Part shown: positions 1-13,640 of the stretch, in pieces
How positions within the stretch are numbered: the first letter of the stretch is position 1
Layout of the letters: each line of letters begins with the position of its first letter
NCBI RefSeq assembly: GCF_035582795.1
Contig: NC_134366.1
Location: 5,438,828 to 5,502,827, forward strand
Reading direction: 5' to 3'
Length of the DNA stretch: 64,000 nt
Source of the DNA: Mycteria americana
Taxonomy: Eukaryota; Chordata; Aves; Ciconiiformes; Ciconiidae
Translations under genes and position numbers: made by a program
Notes under the pieces: model-generated
Databases searched by the model: none
Told to the model about the DNA's origin: nothing
The model's input: only the letters and a program-made list of their open reading frames with translations

Positions 1-3000
1 TGCAGCATCCTGAGATGAGCAGATATGAGAAAGAAGATTTTGAACATCCTTTTAAAGCCTCACACCTCGACAGAAATTCAACTCATTGACACTGCCACAT
101 CTCTCTAGATCTTCTCCTTTCCTGCTGAAAGGAGGGGCTGGAAGCAAGTCCCTCTTAAACCCTTTTCCACTACGAACATGTTAGCACTGACTAACAGGGT
201 GATGCCTTGGATGATTTTCTAAGTGTTGCCCATTTAATAGATAAAGAAGGCTTGCAGCAGGCTGTTTTGGGGATGGATCATCAGTTGGTTTGGGCTGAGG
301 CAAATGGTGTGGTTTTCCTGGCTGCCCCTTAACTTGCAGAGAGATTTTCTTACAGAGTGCTAAGACAACTTTGCTGTCCCCAACACTGAGCATTTGACTG
401 CAGTGTGCACAAAGATGGATATGTTCATGGCATCTTAAAGGAAAGAGGAGTTTGCATGGCATGAGCTCTGAGCTGGCTGGAGGGCAGGAATGGCACAGCC
501 CTGAACCCATGGTATGTAGTACATAGCTATGACTTCCAGCAGTGCTCTTCACCTTGGCTACGCATCGCACCATTGGTAATGTGCTCTGCAATGCGAGAAG
601 GTGACGTGCGCAAGCAAATGGGTCTTGGGTAGGAAATGTGTTTTGATGCTGAGGCTGAGTCACTCAGGACAGCGTGGAACAGGAGGCTGGGCAGAGAGGA
701 GTTGCAAAGGGATGTAGGCAGCTTCTGACCGCCCTGGTCTTTGGTCAGCCTCACGGTTTCTGCAGTGTTGCTACCTACTTCTGCAGAGAGCCACCACAAG
801 GCTTTCCTTTTAGTCCGTGGAGAGAAACAAAGCACTTTTGGGATTACAGTCCTCTGAGTTCTCTACCCAGAAAATGGTATTTCCCTGTGTGGAAAGGATA
901 TTGTAGGTTCATGAGTGTGAAGGTTTCACGTAAACCCTTCAAATTTTCATAGACTAGTTCACTTTATTCTCTTTCTCATTTAATGCCATAGAGCTGAAAG
1001 ATAGCAAGCATCTCAGGAGAAACTTTTGGAAAAGAAATAGACCGCATCTATAAATTGTGGACTGATGGCAAAATGTGTAGTTAAAACAAAAACATGCATC
1101 ATCTGGATAGTCCTGTTGGATTCTACATTGGTTTCTTAAGTTTCTCCACTTGCTAATTAGTGTAGTAGAAAGAAAATATTTCTGATTAGTATAATTACCA
1201 TAGAGTAGTGCTATAGTGACCTTAAGCTATGAGAAGCCAAAGCTTTAAAAAAGAACTCATAAAACTTTAATGAGTTTCCCAGATTCTAACGAGCAAGCCA
1301 GCTTCCATGAAGGCTATCCATGCTCAGCAGCCTCCAAAGGCTGTGAAGTGAACCCCCCGACCCTTTTGACACATCTTTCCTCTGTGTTCCCAGGCTGCAA
1401 GGGGTCATGTCAAAGGCTGAACCAATTAATTGCACTCTGGATATTGGCATATGTCAAATGAGTGATTCAGTCTTCTGAAGTGGAAAAAAGACAAATTATA
1501 AAGCTGCTGGCAAGGTCATAAGAAACAGCACTAGCACCCTGCAGGGATGCTTTCCTCAGGGTCCAGCAGTATTGTGTTGATTATTGGCACAGTGGCTAAT
1601 GAGCTGCCCCATCCAGGCTGAGGAGGGAATAGTGGTTAACCAGGGTCATCCCAATCCTGGCCAGCCACATCCAGCCTGAAAGCACATTTAGACAGTAGAA
1701 ATTCTGAATGTCCTTCAGCTGGCTTGCCTGTGATTTAGCGGTTGACTCATTTTGACCTTGAGGTGAAAACTGATTGCTGACTTACAGCTCAACAGTTCAG
1801 CCAGAGGCTAACTGATCAGCTGCCGTGTCAAACAGTGGGTCCTGACACATTAACTGATCACCTCCGATGTCTGAAACAGAGATTGCTTCTTCCTAGTGTA
1901 AGGGTGAGGCAACATCTAAGCTGACTCAGGAGCAGTATGCAAACAAAGTCATGCAGGCCACAAGGTCAGCCCAACTGCTTGTGTGGGAGGTCTGGTGATT
2001 GCCATGGTTTTATATCTCCCAGGGATCCCTGCAAGTCTCCTTTTCCAGCAGCTAGACAGGGATTGGCCTCAATTCTGTAAATGTGTGCAGGTATTTCAGA
2101 TAAGTCATCAAGCCTAGAGCAGCCTTTCTTTAACAAAAGGATTGCATAACCTTTTGAGAAAAAAACCCAACCAACCAAACAAAAAAACCCCACAAATCTA
2201 GTCATCCTATGCTGTTTTGCCACAATAATAACACTCAAGTGAAAGTTGGAGTTCATTTTTAATATCTAGTGATAGCTTTTATTAGCCTTCAACTTGTTTG
2301 CATGCATGTATATGAGCACACAAGGGGTTTTGATCCTTCTGTTTGCTTAAAAAGATATCTTATGGCTATAGAGTGACTTACAGACCAAGAAACACCCAGC
2401 AACCAAAGCAAGTGCTGGATTGGGAATAGGACCCCTACACACTCTTCCCACCTCTCCTGTAGACTTCTCATGTCACTTCAAGGAAGTTTCTTTCCATATC
2501 TGCTTGTATTAATTTCTCCCTGCATTTGTCTAGCTTGAGCACTTAGACTGGAAGCCCTTTGGGGTACAGACTTCTCTCAGTGGCTGTCCATATAGCATCT
2601 AGCAACTAACACAGTGTGGGCTCTTTTTTCAATGTGCAATACCAAAATATGAAAAACCCATAATAATCTGAGAGGTTTACAGTACATCTGAAACCTAGCG
2701 TACAATCCTGGGTCAATATTGTCCATCTGTGATTTAGCACAGACATCAGAGGTGTGAGTTGTATACATTGTGCTAACAACAAGCCCCTGTTAGAGGTGGC
2801 TGGCTAACAAACACTGTCATCCAAAAATAATGTCCATTTTCCATGCTATTGGCCAAATGTGTACTGGGTTCTCAGCATGCAGATAGGCACCTAATGGGAT
2901 TTTCAAACATTCCTGTATAGGTTGAGTACTTAATTCCCATTGATTTCTGGTGGAGTTGAGTGCATATCAGAGTTAATTGACTTCGTAAAAGCCTTGCAGG

Positions 3001-3149
3001 TGCTCGTGTATTTTTCAGTGTATACCTGCTTTTTTGAAACACGTCTGACAGGTCTTCTGTAAATATCCCTTGAATTGGATAGGAAGGCTCTCCTGGACCT
3101 CAGCAGGCTTTGGCCAGACACATCTGTGTCCCAGTGAACAAAACCAGCC
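1..3149. other. Intergenic or intronic DNA with no recognised gene
   Basis: Open frames on both strands are short, lack recognisable domains and show no coherent vertebrate codon bias. An A-rich tract with CCAACC and CCCC interruptions lies at about 2158-2195. No CR1 3' end or other named repeat was recognised. I see nothing else to annotate. Confidence 0.6.
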
Positions 3150-3296
3150 ATGGCGGCCGGCAGTGCCCAGCTGCTGAGCGCAACCACTGGTGCCGAGACC
3201 CCCATGCGCTGCAGAAAGCTGCAGGGCTTCATCGATGCAAAAGAATTAATCACAGCCACCAATTGGTTTCTTTTCTTTTCTGTTTTGATAATTTAA
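3150..3296 (+). CDS. Candidate 48-codon open frame in a local CpG cluster (possible exon or retrocopy remnant)
   Basis: The ATG at 3150 sits in a near-ideal Kozak context (CCAGCCATGGCGG). The first 31 or so codons are strongly GC3-rich with vertebrate-preferred codons (CTG, CAG, AAG, GGC, TTC, ATC), unlike the AT-rich DNA around them. The peptide begins MAAGSAQLLSATTGAE and continues through ETPMRCRKLQGFIDAKEL. After that the composition drops abruptly to AT-rich, T-runs appear and the frame stops at 3294-3296. No GT splice donor is obvious where the coding-like composition ends. I do not recognise the protein and assign no function. It could be the first coding exon of a gene whose other exons lie elsewhere, a fragment of a processed pseudogene, or chance in a small CpG-rich patch. 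The opposite strand is also open across this stretch, but its codon composition is less gene-like. Confidence 0.25.
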   Translation: MAAGSAQLLSATTGAETPMRCRKLQGFIDAKELITATNWFLFFSVLII

Positions 3297-4353
3297 ATCT
3301 GACCCACTGAGAGCTTTGAAGACACAGCCCAAGCTTTTGAACCCAATATTATTTACCTTGGGAAAAGAGCAAGTGGGAGGAACAACATTACTCTTTTTCC
3401 TGAAGCCATTTTGGATTTCTTTGATGCTGGTATATATGAAATACAAAGAGGAAAAATCTCTGTTATTTTTTACTTGCTCTTTTTAATTTAGGTGAGTGGG
3501 CTTTTTTTTCCTTTCTTCAGATTTTTTTGTAGGCAGTGTTTCCATTTTGCAGGGGTAAGTATGTGTAAGTGCTACCATTTATATATCCAGCTCCATCACC
3601 AAATCAGTTCAGGTTGCTGAACCAGAACAACATGATATTTTTCCAATAGATAGCAAATTCATGTCTCTTTCCCAAAAGGGAATTTCACAGGAACTGAAGC
3701 TATTTGCAAAACTGGGTTAGATGAGGCAATAATTTTGACTGAAGGAAAACAGGTTGTTCAAAATGCTGTTCCTGATGACTAAGAACTGCATTTCACATTT
3801 TAAAAAATGATCTTTTTTATTTTAAAATTGACCAAATTCTTTAAAAAAAAAAAAAGGATTTTAAAAATAACTCCTAAGTCAAATCACAGGAAGCTCTTTA
3901 CCTGGTGCTTCCTTCTGTTTTTCCCAATTTCTCCAGCATTTGTGGGTCGGCAGAGGAGGCTGAGATTACTTCTGCAAATGCCTACAGACTCTAGTCCTAC
4001 CATGAACACCTTGTAAAGATGGGCTTGTAAAAATGGGAGATTCTTACTGGTTTTTCTTTTGTCCCTTAGACATCACAGATGAAAGCTGCTTAACACATCT
4101 GCCAATTGATCTGCCTGCCACATACTGCCAGTTCCCAACAGGACTCAGTGGCTTTCCTTATGCGAGACTGGCAGCCCATGAAGCAAATGTCTATCTATCA
4201 CTTCAGCGACCATGGTTCTTACGTTTCCCCTCCAACTTGCCCAGCCAGCGTGTAACAAAACACAGATTTATTTCAAGCTCTAAAATCTGCATCAGCTTTG
4301 GACATATTGGCATAAAGATGCTTGCCTGGCTTGTATGGCTTCCTGCTAAGGAC
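3297..4353. other. Intergenic DNA, AT-rich
   Basis: The stretch contains a poly(A) run at about 3842-3855 and T-rich stretches around 3480-3530. No gene or named repeat was recognised. Confidence 0.55.
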
Positions 4354-4432
4354 AGTATCTTTTATTAGACCCATTCATGCCACTGGAAAAGGTAAATGAG
4401 CTTTGGGCACACGAGTCCCTCTTCTTCACATG
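4354..4432. repeat. Old interspersed repeat fragment, copy 1 of a two-copy family in this window
   Basis: This stretch shares an ordered set of words with 25130-25220: TATCTTTTATTA, a short variable section, then (CA)AGCT.TTGGG.ACAC, then CTTCTTC. Order and spacing are kept, so the two are diverged copies of one dispersed repeat. It resembles a repeat I recall as common in bird and reptile DNA, but I cannot name the family with confidence. Confidence 0.5.
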
Positions 4433-7400
4433 TAATAAAGCAAAGTTTTATTTGTCTGACAACTAAATTTCTTCAGAAAAAATGGAATTTAGCTTTTATA
4501 AAAAATCTCTCTCCTCCTCTCTCCTCCCAGGCAGTATGTAGCACTCTTGTCTTTTAAAACTTTCAAGGTATTTTCTCTGAGGTTTTGTAGTCAGTTGTCA
4601 TCTGAAGAACTGATAGTAGCTTCCCTCATCAGAAAACGAGGAGCTTGCTAAGAGCATGTCCTCCCCAAGCCACATTACACTGGTGATCACTGAAATTTTG
4701 AAAGCAAAAATGACCATCAAAGGCAAGGGAATATCCAGAGAACTGGAAGGACTGGCTAAATGGACGGTGTCCATTTAGCAGCCGCCCATTCCATTGAACT
4801 GCTCTAAAATCCGCTTCCTTCCAAAAGCATCACTTAGAAGCCTCACAACCCTAATTCACTTCGGTGCTTTACCCTCCAAGTTATCTCCACGTGTTTTGGT
4901 GGCTGCTTTTGGCTTCAGTTTGACTGGAGGTTAAGGGTGAGTCCTTGGGAGAAACTTGGATGCATTTTCTCCTCTGCGTGTGGTGATAATACTGCTGTGA
5001 GCTCTGCTAGGAGTCTCTGAATTCCGGCCAATTCAGCATCCACTCACTTTATCTTCAATTTCTATTTTTCCAGAAACATTATGCTTATTTGTTGATCCTT
5101 GCTTGGCATTGTACTCTTCATTTCTCACATACCTACCTCCAGAACAGAGACAGCTAAGTCTTCCTTTGCCAAGCCTACAGCAACTCTGAGATGCCTCCTC
5201 CAGCTGGTCACAGGAATGTGCCCAATGTGCCCATCACCAGGGCATGATTTTTTATTGGGAGTGCAAAGAATATGAACCCAACTGGATATGATCCTGCCAG
5301 CAGGATGTTCTTCAGGGATGTGAAAAGACTGAGTGGCAGAGAGAGGGATATGCAGAGAAATAGTGACGGAACTTGTAGAGATTTCCAAGGAGCAGTCAAT
5401 TCACAGGCTGCAGGACCAACCTGCTGGGCAAGATGATTTAGTGAACAATCTGCCCAGAGGAGGGGAGAGATGGTTGATCTGGGGAAAGGCTTGTTGAGAC
5501 CAGAACAAGGGCTGGATGTAGAAACAGTGTAGATGGCCTGCTACCATCGGTACGTACTGCAAAGACTAAATGGTTTGAAGGCATAGGAGTCTGCACAGAA
5601 AATAGTCATTCCTGGGGTTGGAGTAGGAAACTGATGGTCTTGCACTGGTCCTGAGCTCCATCCTGTTCATGCAAAGTTCATTGCCTGGGAGAAGTAGCAC
5701 ATGACAACGACACAAGTATCCAATGCTGTAATCAATGGGGCTGCTTGACGGTTTTGTTTCAGCTTTGCTGATTTGCATTTTCTCCTTCTATTAGAGTTAC
5801 TCACTTTGCGTGTTTTACACATATGATAAAAATCTGTGACTAGCAATGTGTCTCCACATTTGTGCTGTTCTCCAGGCTAACCTTCACCTTGTTAACAGCT
5901 GGCTTGCTCATCCTCATTCTTTTCCCTCACTTGGTGTACACAGACTTTCAAAGCATTTTTGCTTTGGTCAGCATTGACAAGTACTGGGAAGTTGCTTGCA
6001 AAGCAATAAAGAGAAAAAGTTGCATAAAAATGTTTTATCAAAGTTGCCAACATCATAAATCTTCTAGGAAGCATGTAGTTCCCTCTCCTGCTGAACCCAT
6101 AAAGGCAGAGATGTAAAATGAAACAGATCCAATCTGCCACCCCCTCCAGCTCGCTGTGTGCCTAAGGATTGAAAGGAAAGCCTCAAGCTGCTGGAGACCT
6201 AAAACTCATCATGTGACTCCTTCAATAAATCAGCCCTTCCCACACGTTCTGAAATTATATTAGCTTCTAGCCACAAGACATTTATGATTCATATGGGACA
6301 GGCTCCTTGCGAAATGATTACAAGCAGTCCCATCTGCAGCATAAAACCAAAAGACTGTGCAGTCAAAGTCAATTAAAAAACAAATATATCAAACCTCCTG
6401 GTCCCTGTTTCAGCAAGGAAGGATCACATGCTTTTCCCTGTCAATTATTCATCAGCATCATTTTGAATGGTGTTATTTATTAGTTGTTCCTATCTGAATC
6501 AACAACCCAAACAATCAAACTGTCTCAGCGCAGTTATTTTACTGTTTACAGACAATTTTGTTGGCATGACAGTGTCTGTATACCCCTCGAGTATGCTATA
6601 TATATCCCATCTGTGCCCATATTGAAATGAGAATCTTTTGTTTGCCAGGGCCAGATTAACGTCTGTATCCAGAATCACATGAAAGACTCACCTTAAACTC
6701 TGCAGAGATCATGCCGAATGTGCGTAGCTGTTATCGTACAGAGAGCATTCACTGCATGAGATTCAAAATGGGCTTTCAAAAGGGTGACAGTTTCCCAAGT
6801 AGCTTTTTGCTGTATGACAATGCAGCAGGCTTCCTGGCTCACGTGTCCCAACCCAAGGAGACATCTCAAATCCGCTGCAGGAGCAGCGTATGAAGCACCC
6901 CACTTCTTGCCCTTCTCCAAGGGCAGGTCAAGCTCACACCCCTCCGTCGGGATTCACCTTGCTGAGAAGGACACCTAAGTTGAGGTGTCAGTATGCAGGT
7001 GTGTCCAAGGAGCTGGTGTCTTCATCCTCATGGTAGGCAGTGGAGGTCTCATCCATGCAGTGAGCACTGCCCAGAGAGTTGTTTATCCTGTCCACACGCA
7101 GGTGTTTGCCTTTGGGTGACACCAACAGCTCCCATGGGCTGTATTGACAATATTCCCACTGGCTATGAGAGGAGCTTGGAGGCTGGCTTAGACACCTGTG
7201 GGTTAAAAAGAGGTATCTCCTGAGCTAAACCTCAGAGCCTGGTTGACTGACTTGTCTAAACATACCTGCTAAGTGCCCCCTGAGATGGCCTAGGGTGTCT
7301 GAGACCACATGGGGTGGCAGGGTGAGAAACCAAACCAGGCAGAGCTCCAAAGGTGCTAGACACCAGTAGGTGAATCACTTGTGTGGGGCTTTTCTGCATC

Positions 7401-10400
7401 ACAAGTACCCCATCACATTATTGTTTTATAACAAGCCAAAGAAAACTGCTTTGTATTTACTTAACCTCTCCTGTACCTCCTGTTCTTCATTTGCAGTTAA
7501 AATGCTCTGATTATCCTGCATTAGTCACCCAGTTTTCTTCTCTTTGTCATTTCGTAAATGAAGACCTTAATGTATCTTGTTCTTTTATCACACCATTGGA
7601 CAGCGCTAGGAAAAAGAGAGCAAAAGCCCACGAGGTTATGTCTTTTTCTGCTGCGATGACTGAATTGGCACAGTGCAGCGAGCAGAGACCAGCACGCTTG
7701 CAAACCAAGGCAGAGGTAGGCTCGGTGCTGTAACGGGACAAGCTGGCTTGAGCTTCAGCCCACAGGCTGGCCGTGTAAGGAGAGGAGAAGCAGCAAAGAG
7801 CAATGATTGCGAGGTAACGAAGGGATGGACAAAGAGGGGCTCGCTGTTATGTTTTCTATAGTACAAGTAGGTGTCGCATGCTGGGATCTCAGCCCTAAGG
7901 AGTGATTGCAAGGATAACAGAAAATGGCACTGCCTCGGGTCCACTGTCATCAAAATACTTCTCAGGAACGGAAAATAATATGTGCATTTCTTTAGAGAGA
8001 GCCAGAGGGTGGTGAGGACTTGAGTGTGGGGTTTTTTTGCTCTTTGCTTTCTATGCCCCCTGCTTTTCTAGTATGATTAAGCTGAGAAAGGGGGGGGAGG
8101 AGTGGAAATACAATTAAAGCTATAAAATGGTTATAACACATACACAACACCAAGGAAAACATTCCAAAGTTACAGTACAGTTTTCCATTGTAAAACCGCT
8201 GGATTTGGCTGGAGAGCTGAAGGAAGAAAACTCCGTCAAAAGTAACTCTGAGCCTTTTCTGACTCAGCTTTTGGGCTGGGATGTGTCATAACCTCTGGAG
8301 CAGACACATGACTGGTAGGCAAGTTAGAAGGTAGTGTCTCCTGTGAAGACGGAGACAAGAGAAGCCAACGGTCTCCCCTCCAGCAGTCCCAGGGCATGTC
8401 ACCCCTGTGTGCTCAAGCAGCGTGCAGGTGGGACATGGCTCCCATCTGGCCAACCTGGGAAACCGACAGAGCTTGCGTAAAGCCTCCTCTGGGGTAATCT
8501 CGAGGGCATCACAGATGTTTCTTCTTGGGTGACCCTTTGCACTAGATCCCACCATTCTCATGTGGGAAAAGGAGTCTGATGGGTCTTGCTGTGCAATTTA
8601 TAATCCCAGATATATCCCCCATGATGTTTCCATTTCCCCTACATACATATATTCCCTGGGGTTCCCATTCCCTGCAGCTCACCTGTTACTAGCCCGAAAT
8701 GTACTCTCTGACGTGCAGGACAGTCTCTGTCCTGCTGCCCTTAGCCCTCAGGAGCCAGCAAGGAATACTTTATTAGTAGCATCATTACTGTCCCTCATTC
8801 ACAGTTCAGAGTGAAGAACAAAGTGAACAGCAGGACACTGCCGCTGGGAAGCAACAATCTTCCCATCAGACCTCTTGTCCTGTTCATTATCTCCCATTCT
8901 CTAAATTAGAATTCCAGACCATGCTGCAAGCACTTCGAATATAATACTTTATTTACTTGCATAGAGGCTGCACACACATAATACCTTTTACATATGAGAT
9001 CCCCTGGGTTACCAGTGAATACTTACCATTTTTCCACATGTTGCAGAAAATAGCTTTTGCAGATTTGCTACCTCCCCACCTAACTATGTTTTTGGACACT
9101 GCTAGAATCTTCCTTGTGCTCAGGTAATAGATTTCAATGCTGAGCCCTATTAGTGAAAAAATAAAATTGCTAATGTCTCAGCTAAGTTACAGAAACCTCT
9201 AGTGTAGCAACCTTTCTCCCTAAATAGGCTGGAGGATTCACCTGAATGTTAATGCTTACAGCCTGCTGCTGTATTTGAGCTGGTCAGCCCAGACTCTGGT
9301 CTGTACAGCCCATGGAGTCCAGGCTGCAGAAGTAAGTGACTAACAGGCTCTGCTTGTGTAGAAAGCTGAAAAGTCAGGTCTCATCTGAGGACAGCCAGCT
9401 GCCCTTTGTCCATCCCTTCATCACCTTGCAATTCTTCTGGTTTGCCGCTGCTGCCTCTCCTTACACTGCCAGCCCGTGAGATGATGCTCAGGCCAGCTTG
9501 TCTCGTTACAGCACGGAGCCCACATCTGTCTCAAGACGCTGGCCATGACAATCTCCATCTGACTTCGGTTTTCAGTGAATTTCTCTGCTTCTTTCACCTA
9601 CAAGAAGGTAAACAAAGCAGGGTTTCACATTATGCCTAACATAGGATTTATCTGCAGTCTTCTCTTATGGGTTTATTAGCTAATAATTCAAACACAGCCT
9701 GCATCAAGAGTCATTACGGGCTCATGTTATTCCAGCACGCATTCGCTGTAAGTAAAGAAAAATCAGTTAGTTGCATTAGTGCTCAGCAGAAAATTGAAAG
9801 GGGATCATTCAAGTTTTGATATGAATTAGTAAATGCACACACAGTGGCATTTTAGAGTCAGACACAGGAAAGTTAAAAAACCCTCTTCTGTCTTTTTCAC
9901 ATATGCATATTTTATCTGTAGCTCTTTGGAGAAACCAGTGAGTTTAACTGACTCTTGGCCATACCATCTTGCTGGAAACTACTTGTCTAATTTCATAATA
10001 ATGCAGTCAGGAGACTTCAGCAAGTGCCCAGCTATCAGGTAGAAAAGATCCAGAATCCTCATGTCTCAGTACTACAGCTTTTTCCAGATATTTTTCCCTT
10101 CTCTCCTGATCAGGAATATATTATTATATATCTATGTATAACTGATCCATCATCAGGTTTTGCAGGTAAGCGCACTTTTCCACCTCTTTGTTTTTGTCTA
10201 TTCATTGCTCCAGCAACTCTGAGAGCTAAGACATGTCTTTGTCTGCTTTGGTGGAGTGGATCAGAGCAAGGGATTGAATCAGATTCTCCATGCCTCAGCT
10301 ATCCATAATCTGAAAGGATAGATCTCGCCATGACATAGAAAGATTTGAATCTCCGAAGTGAAACAAAAGATTCATGAGATTGGACCTAGTAAAGTAAAAA

Positions 10401-13400
10401 TTCTGGCTTATTGGTATGGGAAATGACCACCAACCTCCAATGACACAGTGGTGTTTGCTTTGAATTCACGATTTCTTATCAACTTCATTCTTGACCATGA
10501 CTTTAATAACTAGTAATGAAATACGCATTAATCAGACTAATGTCTTTCACATTTATTTTCTTTTTGTTGTTCCTGGCAGAGGTTGTGTGTATGTATGCAG
10601 GTAAAGTGGATTATTTTTAAGTAACCTATTAGCGCTTCCATGTCCTTGAGATTGAAAGCAGCCTGGGTAGAAGGTGGTGAGGCTTGTGGAGGCCATTAGT
10701 TCGTGCAGAAAGTTCATCCCAGAGCTTTAAACTAGCTCCCAGCAATGATTGCTCTTCCAGAAAACTTTACTCTTAGTATGGAAAGTTCTCCTTTGCCAGA
10801 AGTTAACCACTGGATGAGGTCTCAGATGTTTTCCTCCAGTCCTTGCTTTTATCATCTGTGAGAGATCAGAAATGTGGACACTTTGAGGACCAGATAAAGA
10901 CTACTAACCTTCTAAGACAGCTTTTTTTCAGACCTTTACCCTGTCAGGCACCACTTTGTGGTTGAACTAGACCAAACCCCAGCAATTTACAATCACAATG
11001 AAGTGGCATTTCATACATTGTTTCCAGTTACTGCAAATAATGGCATTGCCACTAATAATAATGATCTTGCTGTTATACTAATTTTGTAGTTTGAACTGAT
11101 TTACCTTCATTTCCCAGGCTGCAGATCTGCCTTTGCTCATGTCTACTTTGCTGGAGAGCCCTGTACTATCAGAAATCTTTTGCTTGCAAATTTTTCTCTA
11201 GGTCATGATCAGCTCTTCCTTTATCCTCTTCCTCTGACTAAGCAGATTCAACATCCCGCCTGGCATTCCTCTGAGCAGCTGTGGTTGTGCGCTTTACAAT
11301 GACAGAGTTCATTGAATTTATCATATTGGCTTACTCTCTGTTCCCTCTAATGGTCACATAGACCTCTCACGTGTGGACATCCACAGTGTAGGCACCTGGG
11401 GTTCTCCTACTGCTGGTCAAGGACAGTCCAGGCCTTTTGGCTTGCTTAGCACTCCCATCACATATGCTATTCCAAATCCATGTGCCTGATGGTATAGAGA
11501 ATCTCAAATGTTTCAGCAACCGTATCAAGAATTGGGAGTTAGTTTGAATTAATGTGACACCCCCCCACACCCCTCCCCTGGTATTATTTGGCCAAACTCT
11601 TACACATTCCTTTAGTCCTTCCTCACCTCTTCCTAAATCTATTTCAGATGCAGGTGGTATGTCTTTGCACTGACTTCATTTTCTGTGACTTCTTCTGTTC
11701 ATTTTGCATAGGAAGATAGCACTGAGATGCATGCCAGGTAACAATTTACCTGTAGTTTTTCTGAAGATTTTCCTCTCTGGCCTGAATAGCTTATATAAAC
11801 TTCATCTAGGTCCAAAGGTTCTTTGGCTCTGTGGAGGCCAACCCAGGTTTCTCCGTGAGGATCACAGTAAAATTGTCTGGAGGCCAGGATAAGAAAATAA
11901 TTGTTTAAGGCACTATCAGCAGATGTACAGGTGGGCCATAACATTCAGAGATGGAGCAGACGCTGCTCTAAGCCCTTGCAGAGGTAAGAAATGTCCTCAT
12001 CCAGACCTTGAATAGGCATCTCTGCCTACACCCCCTGCTCCGCCTTTGGACAAGAAGTTGAGGCTGGTGTGAAAAAGAGAATGAAAATACTTTAATTGAG
12101 CAACATTTGAAACACGCATAGAATCTGAGGAGGTTATCTGGACTATGGTTTTTGAGAGCTTTTTTTTTGTATCTATCTTCTCTCTGCTGCCTTTTGCTCT
12201 AGTACATGAAAACTTACAGCTGAGCTGTCAAGTTTCAATATTGAATATCAAACAGAAGAGTTGGTGTAAGCTGTGTCTTGAACACATAACAACTAGGAAA
12301 TAACCCTTAGGAAAGTATTTACTGTTTTCAGTTATGAGATCATGAGCTTATTCCACTATTTTCCTAACCATAGTCTTTAGTAGCAGCAAGGCAAACCAAG
12401 CCAGGGCAAATTTTACATTTGGTTTTAAGTTAAAGGCTGGCAAGGATCATGCCCTCTGTAGACAAACAATCCGACCCTGTCTGAGACTGAAGAGCCACAG
12501 GGATATAATTTTATTTCATAATTCTCTGAGCTTTACAATAAAACCCATGAAAACCCAGCCTAAGAGAAATACTTATCTAACACAAAGGTGGCATCGGCTA
12601 TTTTCTGATATGGCTCTAGGGAAGCCGTAAGCCTTCACCAGGTTGATGGCAGAATCATTTGTGCTAGCACATAGGGTGGATATTCACTCCCAACCACTTC
12701 AGCAGGGAGAAAAGAAAAACTAAAATCCTTTCACTCCCCATGGCTATAGCAGATCTGTCTATCAAGACTTCACAGGAAACCTGTCATTACTTCATAATGC
12801 AAATGAACTTGACTAGGAGAAAAAAGTGGAACAAAACATAGATTTTGCAAAATGTTCATGAACTTAATGGAAAATGAAATTTCATTTTGATGTTAGCCTT
12901 CTAAAACTATTGTTTTTAATGAATATTAATTCAGACTTCTGAACTAAGAATGATTTTCAAGAGGAAAAATAATTCATACCAAAATGGGCAATGTCAGGAA
13001 TGTCACAACAAATTATCTTCTGCTATTAATAGCTTTTATCCCTTAGGAATCTTCAAAACTAATGACTTCCAACAATCAGCTCTTCTTTCAATGACTTGTT
13101 ACTTTCTAGAGAGCAATAGGTTGATCAGAAAATTCAAAGTCTCCTTTTTAATCCATGATTTACTGCGTGATTTAGCCCTTTCTTAATTTAAGCTTTTGCC
13201 AGAAGAATCTGGTTAACATTGAAATAAAACCCTAAATAAATTTGTATTACTGACTCAACCCGAGACAAATGGGTATTTGTTACGATCCTTAAGTAGTTGA
13301 TAGCAAAGGTGGCTATTTCAGGGGACAATCCACAGCACAAGCCCATCTTCAGTGCTCTGAAATATTTTTGTGTAGGAGGCTTCAGGGAACAGCAGGAGTC

Positions 13401-13520
13401 TGGGAAGCTGGAGGCAGGGATGTGACTACAGTACATTTGTATATGCACACACTAAAATAATTTTCTAGTGTTGCAGGACCCCATGGCTGTAAGCAAAGAG
13501 AGGTCAGGAAAATGTGAGTG
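4433..13520. other. Intergenic or intronic DNA with no recognised gene
   Basis: About 9 kb with only short, domain-free open frames. A G-run (GGGGGGGG) lies at about 8091-8098. Positions 6200-6560 are notably AT-rich, with many ATTA/TAAT cores. No CR1 3' end, LTR or RNA gene was recognised. Confidence 0.55.
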
Positions 13521-13640
13521 TCATACTGGGTCCAACAAAGGTCCATCTGACCCAGGATGGTCTATTTCCACTTATAGACACCGGTGGATGCTTGAGAAAA
13601 CTGCTCTGTCTGTACCCAGAGGCATGGCACTGTCTCTGAA
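13521..13640. repeat. Probable old sauropsid interspersed repeat fragment
   Basis: The segment around TACTGGGTCCAACAAAGG followed by TCCATCTGACCCAGGATGG resembles a dispersed bird/reptile repeat whose hallmark is a GGGTCAGACC and GGTCCATCTAGCCC pair. That resemblance is from memory and the family name is not certain. A second, more diverged relative lies at about 48837-48960. Boundaries are approximate. Confidence 0.4.
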
